A stretch of DNA of 30,453 nucleotides from JANLSO01 sp031362405 (GCA_031362405.1 JANLSO010000085.1:1-30453), one strand, 5' to 3'. Positions 7,538 to 15,646 are shown, counted from the stretch's first letter. The notes: generated by a model not told the origin, from the letters alone. Numbers and translations: made by a program.

Positions 7538-7642
7538 TTGAAGACACTGGTGAAGCGCGTCCTGATCTGGGCGGCCCCCGCGTTGATCGGCCTGGTCGTC
7601 CAGAAGATGAAGTCGCGATCGGGACGGGGCCGGCAGCTCTGA
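7538..7642 (+). CDS. Possible 34-residue membrane-associated small protein
   Basis: Starting at a TTG behind GAGGAG, the frame encodes 34 residues: a basic start (MKTLVKR), a hydrophobic stretch VLIWAAPALIGLVVQ long enough for a short membrane helix, and a strongly basic tail KMKSRSGRGRQL. It ends at TGA 7640-7642, seven bases before the GTG of the debranching-type enzyme, so it could be a leader or coupled small protein in the same operon. I do not recognise a family. The basic-hydrophobic-basic pattern and good ribosome-binding site argue for reality; the shortness and TTG start argue for caution. Confidence 0.5.
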   Translation: MKTLVKRVLIWAAPALIGLVVQKMKSRSGRGRQL

Positions 7643-7649
7643 ACGTGGC

Positions 7650-9782
7650 GTGGCCCCGCATCGGTTGACATCCGACGTCACCGCGATCGCGGGGCTGTCG
7701 TTCGCCGTCAGCGACGGGGTGGGCGATATCACTACCACGGCGCACGGGCTGTTCGTGCGTGACACGCGGCACCTGTCGCGCCTTGAGCTGCTGGTCGACG
7801 GAACCGCGCTGCATGAGCTGGGGTGCGGGGTGCCCACCCCCGACGTCGTCCGCTTTCTCGGTTTCGCGCGACCGGCGGATGCTCACGGGGCCATCGACGC
7901 GCCGCTCGAGGTCGAGCGCCTACGTCGCCTCAGCGAGAACGGTCTCAGGGACGAGATCACGCTCCAGGCCTGGGCCGCCGCGCCGTTCACCGTCGAGGTG
8001 AGAATACGAGCCGCCACCGACCTCGTGGATATCTTCCAGGCCCGGCAGTTCGATGGCGGCTCGAGCGTCGCATCGCCGCTTGCGCCGACCCATGAGGCGG
8101 CGAACGGGATCCACTTCGCTTCACCCGACGCGCAGCTCTCGACCGCGCTGGCGTTCGACCCGCCGCCTGAACGCGTCGAGGCCGGCGATGCGATCTGGAC
8201 CATCCGTCTCGAACGCGACCGGCCCTGGAGGCTGACGGTCGTCGTGACCGCCGAGGCCGCGCACGTCGCCGATGGACCGACGGGGGAGCCGGTCGACGCC
8301 CCGCCGACCCCGCGCGTTACCAGCGACCCGCCGGATCTCGCCCGCGCCCTGCAGACATCGCTGGTCGATCTCGGTGCGCTGACTCTGCCCGACCCGTCGT
8401 CGCCCGGGCGCCGCCTGATTGCTGCGGGCATCCCCTGGTTCGTGGCCCTCTTTGGTCGTGACAGCCTCATCACCAGCTACCAGGCACGGGCGATCGACCC
8501 GCACCTGACGCTCGAAACGCTCGCCGCGTTGGCTGCGAGGCAAGGAACGGTTCTCGACGCGGGCAACGAGGAGGCCCCGGGGAAGATCCTGCATGAGGTG
8601 CGATTGACGCCGCGGCCCTGGCTGGGTGTCGGCACCGCCGGGGCGGGCGCGCGCCCGTACTACGGAACCGTCGACGCGACGCCGCTCTTTCTGATGCTGC
8701 TGGGCCAGGCATGGCGGTGGGGGGCCTCGCGGGAATCGATCACGGCGCTCCTTCCTGCCGCACATGCTGCCCTCGAGTGGCTACGCGGCCCCGACGCCGA
8801 TCCGGATGACGACGGCCTTATCGAGTATCACGCCGGCAGCGAGCGGACGCTGGTAAACCACGCCTGGAAGGACTCCTCCAACGCGATCCAGTTCGGCGAC
8901 GGCACCCTCGCCGAAGGGCCGGTCGCCGTCGTCGAGGTTCAGGGTTACGCCGTTCGCGCCCGGCGTGAATTCGCCGCTCTGCTCGCGGCCTTTGGTGATG
9001 ACGCCGTGGCAACAGAGCTGATCGTGGAAGCCGACGCGCTCGCCACGCAGATCCGCGACCGGTACTGGATCCCCGGATCAGCCGACCGGCCGGGCTACTT
9101 CGCCCTCGCCCTCGACGGCGAGAAGAGACGGGTCGATTCGGTGGCATCGGACATGGGCCACCTTCTGTGGTGCGACATCCCGACCGACGCGCAGGCGACC
9201 GAGGTTGCCCAGCACCTCCTGAGCCCCGCGATGGCCAGCGGCTGGGGTCTGCGCACGCTGTCGAGCGCGATGGACGGCTTCAACCCGATCTCGTACCACC
9301 TGGGCTCCGTATGGCCCCACGACACGCACCTCGCGATCGAGGGCCTGCGCCGCTACGGGCATGACGCCGAGGCGATGGCGCTCGCCGATCAGCTCATCGA
9401 CGCCCTCGTTGCGTTCGATGGTCGGCTTCCCGAGCTCTTCGGGGGGCACTCGCGCGCCGAGGTGGGGTTCCCGGTTCCCTACCCCACCGCCTGTCGACCC
9501 CAGGCGTGGGCCGCCGGGGTGCCGCCGGCTCTCGTGGCGACGTTGCTCGGCATCGAGCCCGACATTCCGGGAGGAGTGATCCGCCTGGCGCCCGCGCTGC
9601 CGGCCTCGCTCGACCGCCTCGCGACGGACGGCCTGAGCTTCCCGACTGGGGGACTCTCGGTGGAGGTCTCTGGTACCGGAGCGACCGTCACCTGCGCCCC
9701 CAACGGTGTCCGGGTGGAGATCGCCGAGAGGGTCAGCCCGCCAGGCAGACCGCAGAGTCCTCGCAGCGGCGAAGCACGGTGA
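7650..9782 (+). CDS. Glycogen-debranching-type enzyme (amylo-alpha-1,6-glucosidase family)
   Basis: The 710-residue protein has the two-part layout of bacterial debranching-enzyme-like proteins. An N-terminal beta-rich GDE_N-bis domain (about residues 10-220) includes GDITTTAHGLFVRDTRHLSR (cut). An (alpha/alpha)6 barrel related to amylo-alpha-1,6-glucosidase (about 240-690) has the landmarks LFGRDSLITSYQ, YYGTVDATPLFL, NHAWKDSSNAIQFGDG, VVEVQGYAVRA and NPISYHLGSVWPHDTHLAIE (cut). Such enzymes hydrolyse branch glucose residues or other glucans in the cytoplasm; no signal peptide is seen. The GTG start has little Shine-Dalgarno support and may depend on coupling to the small ORF just upstream. 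The last 50 bp overlap the convergent lysyl-oxidase-like gene. Family sure; exact glycan substrate not. Confidence 0.9.
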   Translation: MAPHRLTSDVTAIAGLSFAVSDGVGDITTTAHGLFVRDTRHLSRLELLVDGTALHELGCGVPTPDVVRFLGFARPADAHGAIDAPLEVERLRRLSENGLRDEITLQAWAAAPFTVEVRIRAATDLVDIFQARQFDGGSSVASPLAPTHEAANGIHFASPDAQLSTALAFDPPPERVEAGDAIWTIRLERDRPWRLTVVVTAEAAHVADGPTGEPVDAPPTPRVTSDPPDLARALQTSLVDLGALTLPDPSSPGRRLIAAGIPWFVALFGRDSLITSYQARAIDPHLTLETLAALAARQGTVLDAGNEEAPGKILHEVRLTPRPWLGVGTAGAGARPYYGTVDATPLFLMLLGQAWRWGASRESITALLPAAHAALEWLRGPDADPDDDGLIEYHAGSERTLVNHAWKDSSNAIQFGDGTLAEGPVAVVEVQGYAVRARREFAALLAAFGDDAVATELIVEADALATQIRDRYWIPGSADRPGYFALALDGEKRRVDSVASDMGHLLWCDIPTDAQATEVAQHLLSPAMASGWGLRTLSSAMDGFNPISYHLGSVWPHDTHLAIEGLRRYGHDAEAMALADQLIDALVAFDGRLPELFGGHSRAEVGFPVPYPTACRPQAWAAGVPPALVATLLGIEPDIPGGVIRLAPALPASLDRLATDGLSFPTGGLSVEVSGTGATVTCAPNGVRVEIAERVSPPGRPQSPRSGEAR

Positions 9783-11295
9783 TCCGCGGCACCCCCGCGG
9801 TTCGGGTCAGGCGCACCCGCACGGAGGCGGCGTTGTTGCCGTAGCGCGTCTCGCGGATTCGACCGCTGGGATTGGCACGCTGCACCAGCACGTAGAGCCC
9901 GGCCGAGATACCGCCGAGCGGGACGTCCTGGCCGTGGAAGAGGGCCGGGTAGATGTCGGCGTAGCCGCGCGAGTTGCCCATCTCGGTCTCGGTCGCGTCG
10001 GGCCGCAGGGATGCGCAATCGCCGACGAACCGGGGCGGCCGCACGCCCGGTACCCGCGCAAGGGTACGGCCGTAGCGATCGACCAGGCAAAAGCCGCTCT
10101 TGCGATCGCTGGCCACGAACGAGAAGTCGGCGGCCCGGCGCAGCTCGTAGCGCACGTAGTTCTTCAGGTGCCAGTGAGAATGCGGCTCGTGGGCTTCAAA
10201 GAGCATCCGGCCGATGTTTCGCACCCGCCGGGTGCCGCCACTGCGCAGCGTGATGAGCTGGTCGGCGCGCATCTGCCCGCCGGGCACCGCACCGCCGCGC
10301 AGCCACAGGGCGCCGTCGCCGACGTTCTCGGTGCGCGAGTCGAAGCCCAGTCGGTAGGCCCCGTCGCGGAACACAACCTGCACCCCGGTGGGCGCCCGCT
10401 GATCAAGGTCGGGCAGCAGTTCGGGGGTGGTCGAAAGGAGCGCTCCGGCGCGCGACCAGTCGGGGTCGAGCTGGTCGGCCGTGCCGCCGACGATGCGCAC
10501 CGACCCGCCTCCCGCCGGCACCACATGAACGGCCGAGTAGCGCCCGGTAGCGCGGGAGAAAGCGATCGCCGAGCCGTCGGGTGACCATTCGGGAGAGGTG
10601 TCGACCACCCGGCCGCGCGTCAGCACGCGCGTGTCGCCGGTGAGGGCATCGAGCGTCCAGACATGGCCGTCGCGAGCGAACGCGATGCGCGATCCGTCGG
10701 GGCTCCACGCGGGCGCGCCCGGGACATCCGCCGACGTCGTGAGGGCCTCGACAGGCCCGCCCGTGAGCCGGCCACGCCAGAGCTGTCGTGACCCGGAACG
10801 GTCAGACATGAACGCGATTTGGGTGCCGTCGGCAGACCACGTCGGCTCGAGGTCATCCCCCGCGGCCGCGGCGAACGGCGCGACGGCGGTGCCATCGGCC
10901 TGCGCAACGACGACCTCACGGCCGTCCGGTGCGGCGACGTCCCACGCCAACCGCGTGCCGTCCGGGGACCAGGCGGGGCGGCGATCCTCCTCTGGGGAGG
11001 CGGTGATGCGGCGCACGTCGCCGGTTGTGAAGGCCGCGACGTAGATTTCGGGGTTGCCATCGCGGTCGGAGGTGAACGCCATCCGCATCGCGTCGGGAGC
11101 CACCGCGACGTCTCGGTCGCCGGACCGCAACCACGGCACTTCGTAGCGGCGAGTGCCATCGGGTGAGGTCACCGACGGCACGTCGGTGGACGTCGCGATG
11201 ATCACTTCGTCGCGCGCGCCCACCGGGGCCGCCGCCGAAGGCGCCATCACGACAAGCGCGACCGCAGCGAACCACACAGGGATTTTTCCGGCCAC
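9733..11295 (-). CDS. Secreted TolB-like beta-propeller fused to a lysyl-oxidase-like domain
   Basis: The 520-residue protein begins with a Sec signal peptide (residues 1-23, KIPVWFAAVALVVMAPSAAA). Residues 40-290 are PD40/TolB-type propeller blades, each with a W-S-x-DG motif (PAWSPDGTRLAW, PTWSADGTQIAFMSDR, PAWSPDGSRIAFARDG, PEWSPDGSAIAFSR). Residues 295-515 resemble the lysyl oxidase family: the His-rich copper site HSHWH at 372-376 in EAHEPHSHWHLKNYVRYEL, followed by ASDRKSGFCLVD and GNSRGYADIYP. Lysyl oxidases are copper amine oxidases acting on protein lysines outside the cell. The quinone-forming Lys/Tyr pair cannot be assigned by eye. The gene overlaps the debranching gene's 3' end by 50 bp on the opposite strand. 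Domain calls good; substrate unknown. Confidence 0.88.
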   Translation of the reverse strand: MAGKIPVWFAAVALVVMAPSAAAPVGARDEVIIATSTDVPSVTSPDGTRRYEVPWLRSGDRDVAVAPDAMRMAFTSDRDGNPEIYVAAFTTGDVRRITASPEEDRRPAWSPDGTRLAWDVAAPDGREVVVAQADGTAVAPFAAAAGDDLEPTWSADGTQIAFMSDRSGSRQLWRGRLTGGPVEALTTSADVPGAPAWSPDGSRIAFARDGHVWTLDALTGDTRVLTRGRVVDTSPEWSPDGSAIAFSRATGRYSAVHVVPAGGGSVRIVGGTADQLDPDWSRAGALLSTTPELLPDLDQRAPTGVQVVFRDGAYRLGFDSRTENVGDGALWLRGGAVPGGQMRADQLITLRSGGTRRVRNIGRMLFEAHEPHSHWHLKNYVRYELRRAADFSFVASDRKSGFCLVDRYGRTLARVPGVRPPRFVGDCASLRPDATETEMGNSRGYADIYPALFHGQDVPLGGISAGLYVLVQRANPSGRIRETRYGNNAASVRVRLTRTAGVPRITVLRRCEDSAVCLAG

Positions 11296-11328
11296 GGCCC
11301 GGAATCATTTCAGGCCGACGACGCCGGC

Positions 11329-12063
11329 CTATCCCCCGAAGGAATAGAGCGCCGCCGCCACCGAGGTGGCGAGGTTGAGGCTCGAGACCCCCTCGCGCAT
11401 CGGGATCGCCACGCACCGGTCGGCGGTGGCCCGTGTTGCCGGATCGAGGCCGTGACGCTCGCTTCCGAAGATCAGCATCGCCCGCCGATCGAGAAGTCCC
11501 GGCCTCATCGGCACACCGTCGGGATCGACGGCCACCCATGGCCGCCCCCGACGAGGGATCTCGGCGACGCGGGCGACGGGCAGCGCGAATTGGAGGCCGG
11601 CCGCGCCCCGAATGGCATCCGGATGCCAGGGATCGCTCGTGCCGGTAACCAGCACACCTGCCGCATCGGCCGCGGCGGCTACGCGGATACAGGCACCCAG
11701 GTTTCCCAGGTTGCGGGGATCCTCCAGGACGATGATCGGGGCGCGGCGCGGGTCGGTGAACACCGCGGCGAGGTCAACCTCAGGACGCCGGGCGATGGCG
11801 ATCACCCCCGTGCGTGGGAGGTGGTCGGTAAGGCCGGCGAGATCGTCGTCGATCTCCTCGCACACGCCCGAAAGCCGAGAAGCGAGATCGGGAGCCAGCG
11901 CCCCCGAAAGCTCGCGCAGACCGACGGGGTCGGTGGTAACGGCCTCGAGGATCTCCGCACCGAACCGCATGGCGTGCTTCAGCGCGTGGAAGCCCTCGAT
12001 CACGACGAAGTGGTCGTCTCGTCGGGCGTCGCGAAAACGTGCGGTTCGTGATGTCGTCGTCAT
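11329..12063 (-). CDS. SpoU/TrmH-family RNA 2'-O-methyltransferase
   Basis: This 244-residue SPOUT enzyme would transfer methyl from SAM to a ribose 2'-OH of rRNA or tRNA in the cytoplasm. The three SpoU motifs are clear: VLEDPRNLGNLGACIRVAAA (cut) is motif 1, LIFGSERHGLDP is motif 2, and CVAIPMREGVSSLNLATSVA (cut) is motif 3 at the C-terminus with the trefoil knot. The N-terminal 90 residues form an RNA-binding part (FVVIEGFHALKHAMRFG). The ATG at 12063 faces the formyltransferase gene divergently across 93 bp. The exact target nucleotide cannot be read. Confidence 0.93.
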   Translation of the reverse strand: MTTTSRTARFRDARRDDHFVVIEGFHALKHAMRFGAEILEAVTTDPVGLRELSGALAPDLASRLSGVCEEIDDDLAGLTDHLPRTGVIAIARRPEVDLAAVFTDPRRAPIIVLEDPRNLGNLGACIRVAAAADAAGVLVTGTSDPWHPDAIRGAAGLQFALPVARVAEIPRRGRPWVAVDPDGVPMRPGLLDRRAMLIFGSERHGLDPATRATADRCVAIPMREGVSSLNLATSVAAALYSFGG

Positions 12064-12156
12064 CGGTCTGCGTCCACCTCAGCACGGGTACGGTCGACAG
12101 CGTCGCGCGACCCAGGGTAGCTTCGTGGCTCGGTCTTTCGCGGGGGGAGCCTCGGT

Positions 12157-13050
12157 TTGCGGGTTGCGTACTTCGGAAGCGACGCGTTCATTGACTGCGC
12201 ACGGCTCATCGCCGAGCGCGGCTGGCCGATCGTGCGCGTCTTCACGTGCCGCACCGACGGGCCGATCGTCAGTGGCGACGAGCTCACCCGATATGCCCGA
12301 AGGATCGGGGCGCCGGTGCAACGCCGCACGGCGAGCGCCGCCGACCTCGCCCGTCTCGACGGCGGAGTCGATGTGCTGGTTTCGGCCCTCTATCCATGGA
12401 TCATCCCGGTTGCCGCCATCTCGGCGCGGGCGATCAACATCCACCCGACCCTGCTCCCCGAGGGCCGCGGCGCCTATCCATTGGTCAACGTGCTGCTCAG
12501 AGGCCTCCCCGAGACCGGCGTCACGGTGCATGAGATGGATGCCCACTTCGATACGGGCGCGATCCTGCGCCAAGGTCGTCTGGAGATCGGGCCCGGTGAG
12601 CGCGCGGGATCACTCCAAAGCCGTACTCACGCCCTCGCCGTCGATCTTCTGACGGACGTGATCGACGACTTCGACGGTATGTGGGAACGCCGTCAGCCAC
12701 AGGTGGGTGGCGACTACTGGGCGGCGCCAGACGAGAACGACCGTCGTCTCGATATGACGTCGACCGTCGATGAACTGCTGTCGCGGGTGCGTGCGTTCGG
12801 CGTCTACGGTACGCAGTGCGTTGTCGGCGGTCGAGCCGTTGAGGTGATCGGGGTGACCGGTGAACATCGGCCCCACGACCACTCACCGGGAACCGTCGTG
12901 GGCGGGTCGGAGACAAACCCCGAGATCGCCGTCGCCGACGGCGTCGTACGACTGACGGTCGCCCCCCGGCGCCCGTTTCATGACGCGTTGATGCGCGCCC
13001 GCCGCCGGGGCTGGGCCGTCGACGACCGCATCCGCGCCCGGCTCCCCTGA
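12157..13050 (+). CDS. Formyltransferase-family protein (Fmt/ArnA-like)
   Basis: The 297-residue protein has the N-terminal formyl-transferase fold with the catalytic triad Asn94, His96 and Asp132 (INIHPTLLPEGRGAYPL, then HEMDAHFDTGAILRQG). The Asn-to-Asp spacing of 38 equals that known for ArnA. A C-terminal barrel-like part (about 205-297) resembles the Fmt C-terminal domain. It would use a formyl-tetrahydrofolate to formylate an amino group. The short N-terminus and the missing Fmt SLLP motif (here TLLPEGRGAYP) suggest a sugar- or amine-formylating enzyme rather than the housekeeping Met-tRNA formyltransferase. The TTG start is supported by GGGGGAG about eight bases upstream. No sugar-nucleotide genes are adjacent, so the substrate is open. 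Confidence 0.85.
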   Translation: MRVAYFGSDAFIDCARLIAERGWPIVRVFTCRTDGPIVSGDELTRYARRIGAPVQRRTASAADLARLDGGVDVLVSALYPWIIPVAAISARAINIHPTLLPEGRGAYPLVNVLLRGLPETGVTVHEMDAHFDTGAILRQGRLEIGPGERAGSLQSRTHALAVDLLTDVIDDFDGMWERRQPQVGGDYWAAPDENDRRLDMTSTVDELLSRVRAFGVYGTQCVVGGRAVEVIGVTGEHRPHDHSPGTVVGGSETNPEIAVADGVVRLTVAPRRPFHDALMRARRRGWAVDDRIRARLP

Positions 13051-13091
13051 GCCGAGATGAAGGCCTTCCTCGACGAAAAAGTCACCCCCTG

Positions 13092-13124
13092 TGTCACCAC
13101 CGGTGCCAGGCACCGGTGGTGACA
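13092..13124. repeat. Perfect 33-bp intergenic palindrome (element 2), TGTCA...CGGTGCC-A-GGCACCG...TGACA
   Basis: The left arm TGTCACCACCGGTGCC (13092-13107) is the exact reverse complement of 13109-13124, with a single A between. It lies between the converging stops of the formyltransferase (13050) and the ECF42 sigma gene (13126). It shares with element 1 (960-994) the outer TGTCA/TGACA and the inner CGGTGCC-N-GGCACCG. The variable arm part differs (CCAC here, ACAAA there) and is matched by complementary change in the other arm. Position suits a bidirectional terminator or a REP-like repeat. Confidence 0.9.
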
Positions 13125-13125
13125 G

Positions 13126-14379
13126 TCAGGCGAGACCCGCGAGCCGTTGGGAGAGGTGGCGGCGCTCTGCGGCGTTCGTCGTGAGTTCGATCGCGCGGCG
13201 GTAGGCATCCGCCGATTTGCCGGCGCGGCCCGTGCGGCGAAAGAGCTCGGCGCGGGTGACGTGTAGCGGCGCGTAGCCGTCGAGACTCTCGGTGAGGTTG
13301 TCGGTCATGGCCAAGGCCGACTCGTGTTCGCCGACTTCGGCGACGGCCACTGCGCGGTTGAGGGCCACGACGGGCGAACCGGTCATGTCATAGAGCCGGT
13401 CGTAGAGCAGCGCGATCTGGGGCCAATCGGTCGCGGAGGGTTCCGCTGCTTCCGCGTGGAGCGCGGCGATCGCGGCCTGCACTTGGTACGGGCCTGCCTG
13501 GCCGCGGTGAAGCGCGCGGTCGAGCACCTCGCGGCCACGCGCAATGCGCTCGGCGTTCCACAAGAGTCGGTCCTGATCTCCCAGCAGGACCAGGGACCCG
13601 TCGTCGGCCGTCCGGGCCGGCCGGCGTGCGTCGTGCAGCAGCATCAGCGCGAGCAGGCCGGCGGCCTCGGCCTCGTCAGGCATCAGCTCGACCAGGGCCT
13701 CGGCAAGTCGAATCGCCTCATCGCAGAGGCTCGCGCGGACGAGGTCGTCGCCGGCCGTTGCCGTGTGGCCCTCGGTAAACACCAGGTAGACGGCGGCCAT
13801 CACCATCGCCAGCCGATCGGGAAGCTGATGCCCGGGTGGAACGACGAAGGGGATCCCCGCCTCGCGGATCTTCTTCTTGGCCCGCACCAACCGCTGGGCG
13901 ACGGTCGGCGGGGGGTCGAGTAGGCCGCGGGCGATCTCCTCGACGGTCAACCCGGCCACCAGCCGCAGGGTGAGGCAGATCTGCGCCTCCCGGCCGAGGC
14001 TCGGGTGGCAGCACATGAAGATCAGCCGCAGGCGCTCATCGGGAATCGGGGTCTTGGTGTCGATCATCTCGTCGTCGGGCGGCTCGGGTGGTTCGGCGTA
14101 CTCGGGCTCACCCGCCGCGGCGCGTGGCACGGCGCGCCCGAGGGCGGCCCGCCGACGCAGCGTGTCGATGGCGTGGTTGCGCGCGGTGAGGACGATCCAG
14201 GCCAGTGGGTTCGCGGGAACCCCGGCGCTCGGCCAGCGCCGAAGGGCCGTCGCCATCGCGTCCTGCACGCTGTCTTCGGCGAGGTCTGGGTCGCCCACGG
14301 CCCCCATCAGGGCGGCCACGGCACGTCCCCAGCTTTCGCGAAAGACCGCCTCGACCGCCCCTTGGGCGCCGGTCGTCAC
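13126..14379 (-). CDS. ECF42-type RNA polymerase sigma factor with C-terminal TPR-like domain
   Basis: The 417-residue protein directs RNA polymerase to specific promoters. Region sigma-2 spans about residues 8-75 (DPDLAEDSVQDAMATALRRW, then the NPLAWIVLTARNHAIDTLRR segment, 20 residues). Region sigma-4 spans about 115-185 (LRLVAGLTVEEIARGLL, VAQRLVRAKKKIREAG). The long C-terminal extension has the hallmarks of the ECF42 group: VYLVFTEGHTA, the LLWNAERIARGREVL helix, GPYQVQAAIAALHAEA and DWPQIALLYDRL. The GTG start overlaps the TGA of the YciI/DGPF gene (GTGA), replacing the much longer upstream frame as the start. ECF42 factors are known to sit next to DGPF-domain proteins, as here; the C-terminal domain is known to matter for activity in this group. 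No anti-sigma gene is adjacent. Confidence 0.93.
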   Translation of the reverse strand: MTTGAQGAVEAVFRESWGRAVAALMGAVGDPDLAEDSVQDAMATALRRWPSAGVPANPLAWIVLTARNHAIDTLRRRAALGRAVPRAAAGEPEYAEPPEPPDDEMIDTKTPIPDERLRLIFMCCHPSLGREAQICLTLRLVAGLTVEEIARGLLDPPPTVAQRLVRAKKKIREAGIPFVVPPGHQLPDRLAMVMAAVYLVFTEGHTATAGDDLVRASLCDEAIRLAEALVELMPDEAEAAGLLALMLLHDARRPARTADDGSLVLLGDQDRLLWNAERIARGREVLDRALHRGQAGPYQVQAAIAALHAEAAEPSATDWPQIALLYDRLYDMTGSPVVALNRAVAVAEVGEHESALAMTDNLTESLDGYAPLHVTRAELFRRTGRAGKSADAYRRAIELTTNAAERRHLSQRLAGLA

Positions 14380-14723
14380 CCGGGCAGTTCCATGATCGGA
14401 CGCACTTCCACCGCTCCGAACAGCGCACCCGGGCAGGCCGCGGCGGCCTCGAGCGCCTGGTCGATCGTGTCGCACTCGAGCAGGTAATAGCCGCCGAGCT
14501 GCTCGCGGGTCTCCGCGAACGGGCCATCGGTCATGACCGCCTCGCCACTCGATGCACGCACGGTCGTCGAGGTCGTCGTCGGCTGGAGCGGATCGCCCCC
14601 ACGAATGATCGGCGCGAAGCGCTCCCCAAAAGCGTTCCACGCCGGCATCGACGCGGCCAACTGCTCCGGGGTCATGTTCGCCATCCGCGATTCGTCGCTG
14701 TACAGCAGAAGCATGTAGCGCAT
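14376..14723 (-). CDS. YciI/DGPF-domain protein, partner of the ECF42 sigma factor
   Basis: This 115-residue protein has the YciI-like (DGPF) fold: MRYMLLLYSDESRM at the N-terminus, the diagnostic DGPFAETREQLGGYYLLE in the middle, and helix CDTIDQALEAAAACPG before the last strand VEVRPIM. YciI-like proteins are small ferredoxin-fold dimers of unclear function, some with a catalytic His. The ATG at 14723-14721 lies behind GGGAGA. Its stop overlaps the sigma factor start, so the two are translationally coupled, which matches the known ECF42-DGPF arrangement. The role in signalling is not established. Confidence 0.92.
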   Translation of the reverse strand: MRYMLLLYSDESRMANMTPEQLAASMPAWNAFGERFAPIIRGGDPLQPTTTSTTVRASSGEAVMTDGPFAETREQLGGYYLLECDTIDQALEAAAACPGALFGAVEVRPIMELPG

Positions 14724-14812
14724 GTCTGTCTCCCTCGGTCTCCGTCGCCCCCGATGTGGGGGATCATCCCAAGGACGAAGCCGCTCGGAGAAATCGACAC
14801 GAGGCCGCAAAA

Positions 14813-15646
14813 CTAGCCTTCTCGATCTCCGAGGAGGCTCAGGGCGTGATCCGGTACGCGCGTCGACGCCTCGAAGGGCGGGCGAACGTAACCCTGCGGC
14901 TCGGGGCGCCGCGGTAGCTCAATCGTCGGAGCAGGGACGGCCGTGTACGGGATCGTCGACAGCAGGTGGGCCATCATGTTGAGCCGCGCGTGCTTCTTGA
15001 TGTCGCTCTCGACGACGTACCACGGGGCCTGGGCGGTGTCGGTGTGGACGAGCATCTCATCCTTGGCACGGGAGTAGTCCTCCCAGCGAGTGATCGACTC
15101 GAGATCCATCGGCGACAGCTTCCACTGGCGCATGGGGTCGTTGAGACGCGATCTGAAGCGGTGCTGCTGCTCGTCGTCGCTCACCGAGAACCAGTACTTG
15201 CGCAAAAGAACGCCGTCTTCGATCAGCATCCGCTCGAAGATCGGGCACTGACGCATGAACCGCCGGTGCTCCTCAGGACTGCAGAAACCCATGACCTTCT
15301 CGACCCCGGCGCGGTTGTACCAGGAACGGTCGAACACGACGATCTCCCCGGCGGTCGGAAGGTGCTCGATGTAGCGCTGGAAGTACCACTGACCGCGCTC
15401 ACGCTCGGTCGGCGCCGGAAGCGCGGCGATCCGAGCAACGCGCGGGCTCAGGTACTGGGTGATCCGCTTGATGGTGCCGCCCTTGCCGGCGGCATCGCGC
15501 CCCTCGAAGATCACCACCAAGCGGATCTTCGAGGCCTTCACCCACTCCTGCACCTTCACGAACTCGGCCTGCAGGCGAAAGAGCTCCGCCTCGTAAACGG
15601 CGTTCGAGACGCGTCTGGCGGAGGCCTTTCGTCGGTTCTTTGCCAT
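14813..15646 (-). CDS. ppk2: Polyphosphate kinase 2 family protein
   Basis: The 277-residue protein is a one-domain PPK2, which moves phosphate between polyphosphate and nucleotides in the cytoplasm. The P-loop reads VVIFEGRDAAGKGGTIKRI (about residues 45-63), the Walker B region IVVFDRSWYNRAGVEKVMGF (about 103-122), and the lid with LLRKYWFSVSDDEQQHRFRS (about 149-168). The sequence RWEDYSRAKDEML and the ending PYTAVPAPTIELP also fit the family. ATG 15646 is chosen; GTG 15661 is in frame but adds only five residues. Neither has a Shine-Dalgarno, though TAGCGT five bases before the ATG could be a -10 for a leaderless message. Nucleotide preference (ADP, GDP or AMP) cannot be judged by eye. 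Confidence 0.93.
   Translation of the reverse strand: MAKNRRKASARRVSNAVYEAELFRLQAEFVKVQEWVKASKIRLVVIFEGRDAAGKGGTIKRITQYLSPRVARIAALPAPTERERGQWYFQRYIEHLPTAGEIVVFDRSWYNRAGVEKVMGFCSPEEHRRFMRQCPIFERMLIEDGVLLRKYWFSVSDDEQQHRFRSRLNDPMRQWKLSPMDLESITRWEDYSRAKDEMLVHTDTAQAPWYVVESDIKKHARLNMMAHLLSTIPYTAVPAPTIELPRRPEPQGYVRPPFEASTRVPDHALSLLGDREG

Noticed and set aside
14740..14765. CCCCC-GATGT-GGGGG stem before the YciI gene
   Set aside because: Only five base pairs with no T-tract; too weak to call a terminator or leader structure.
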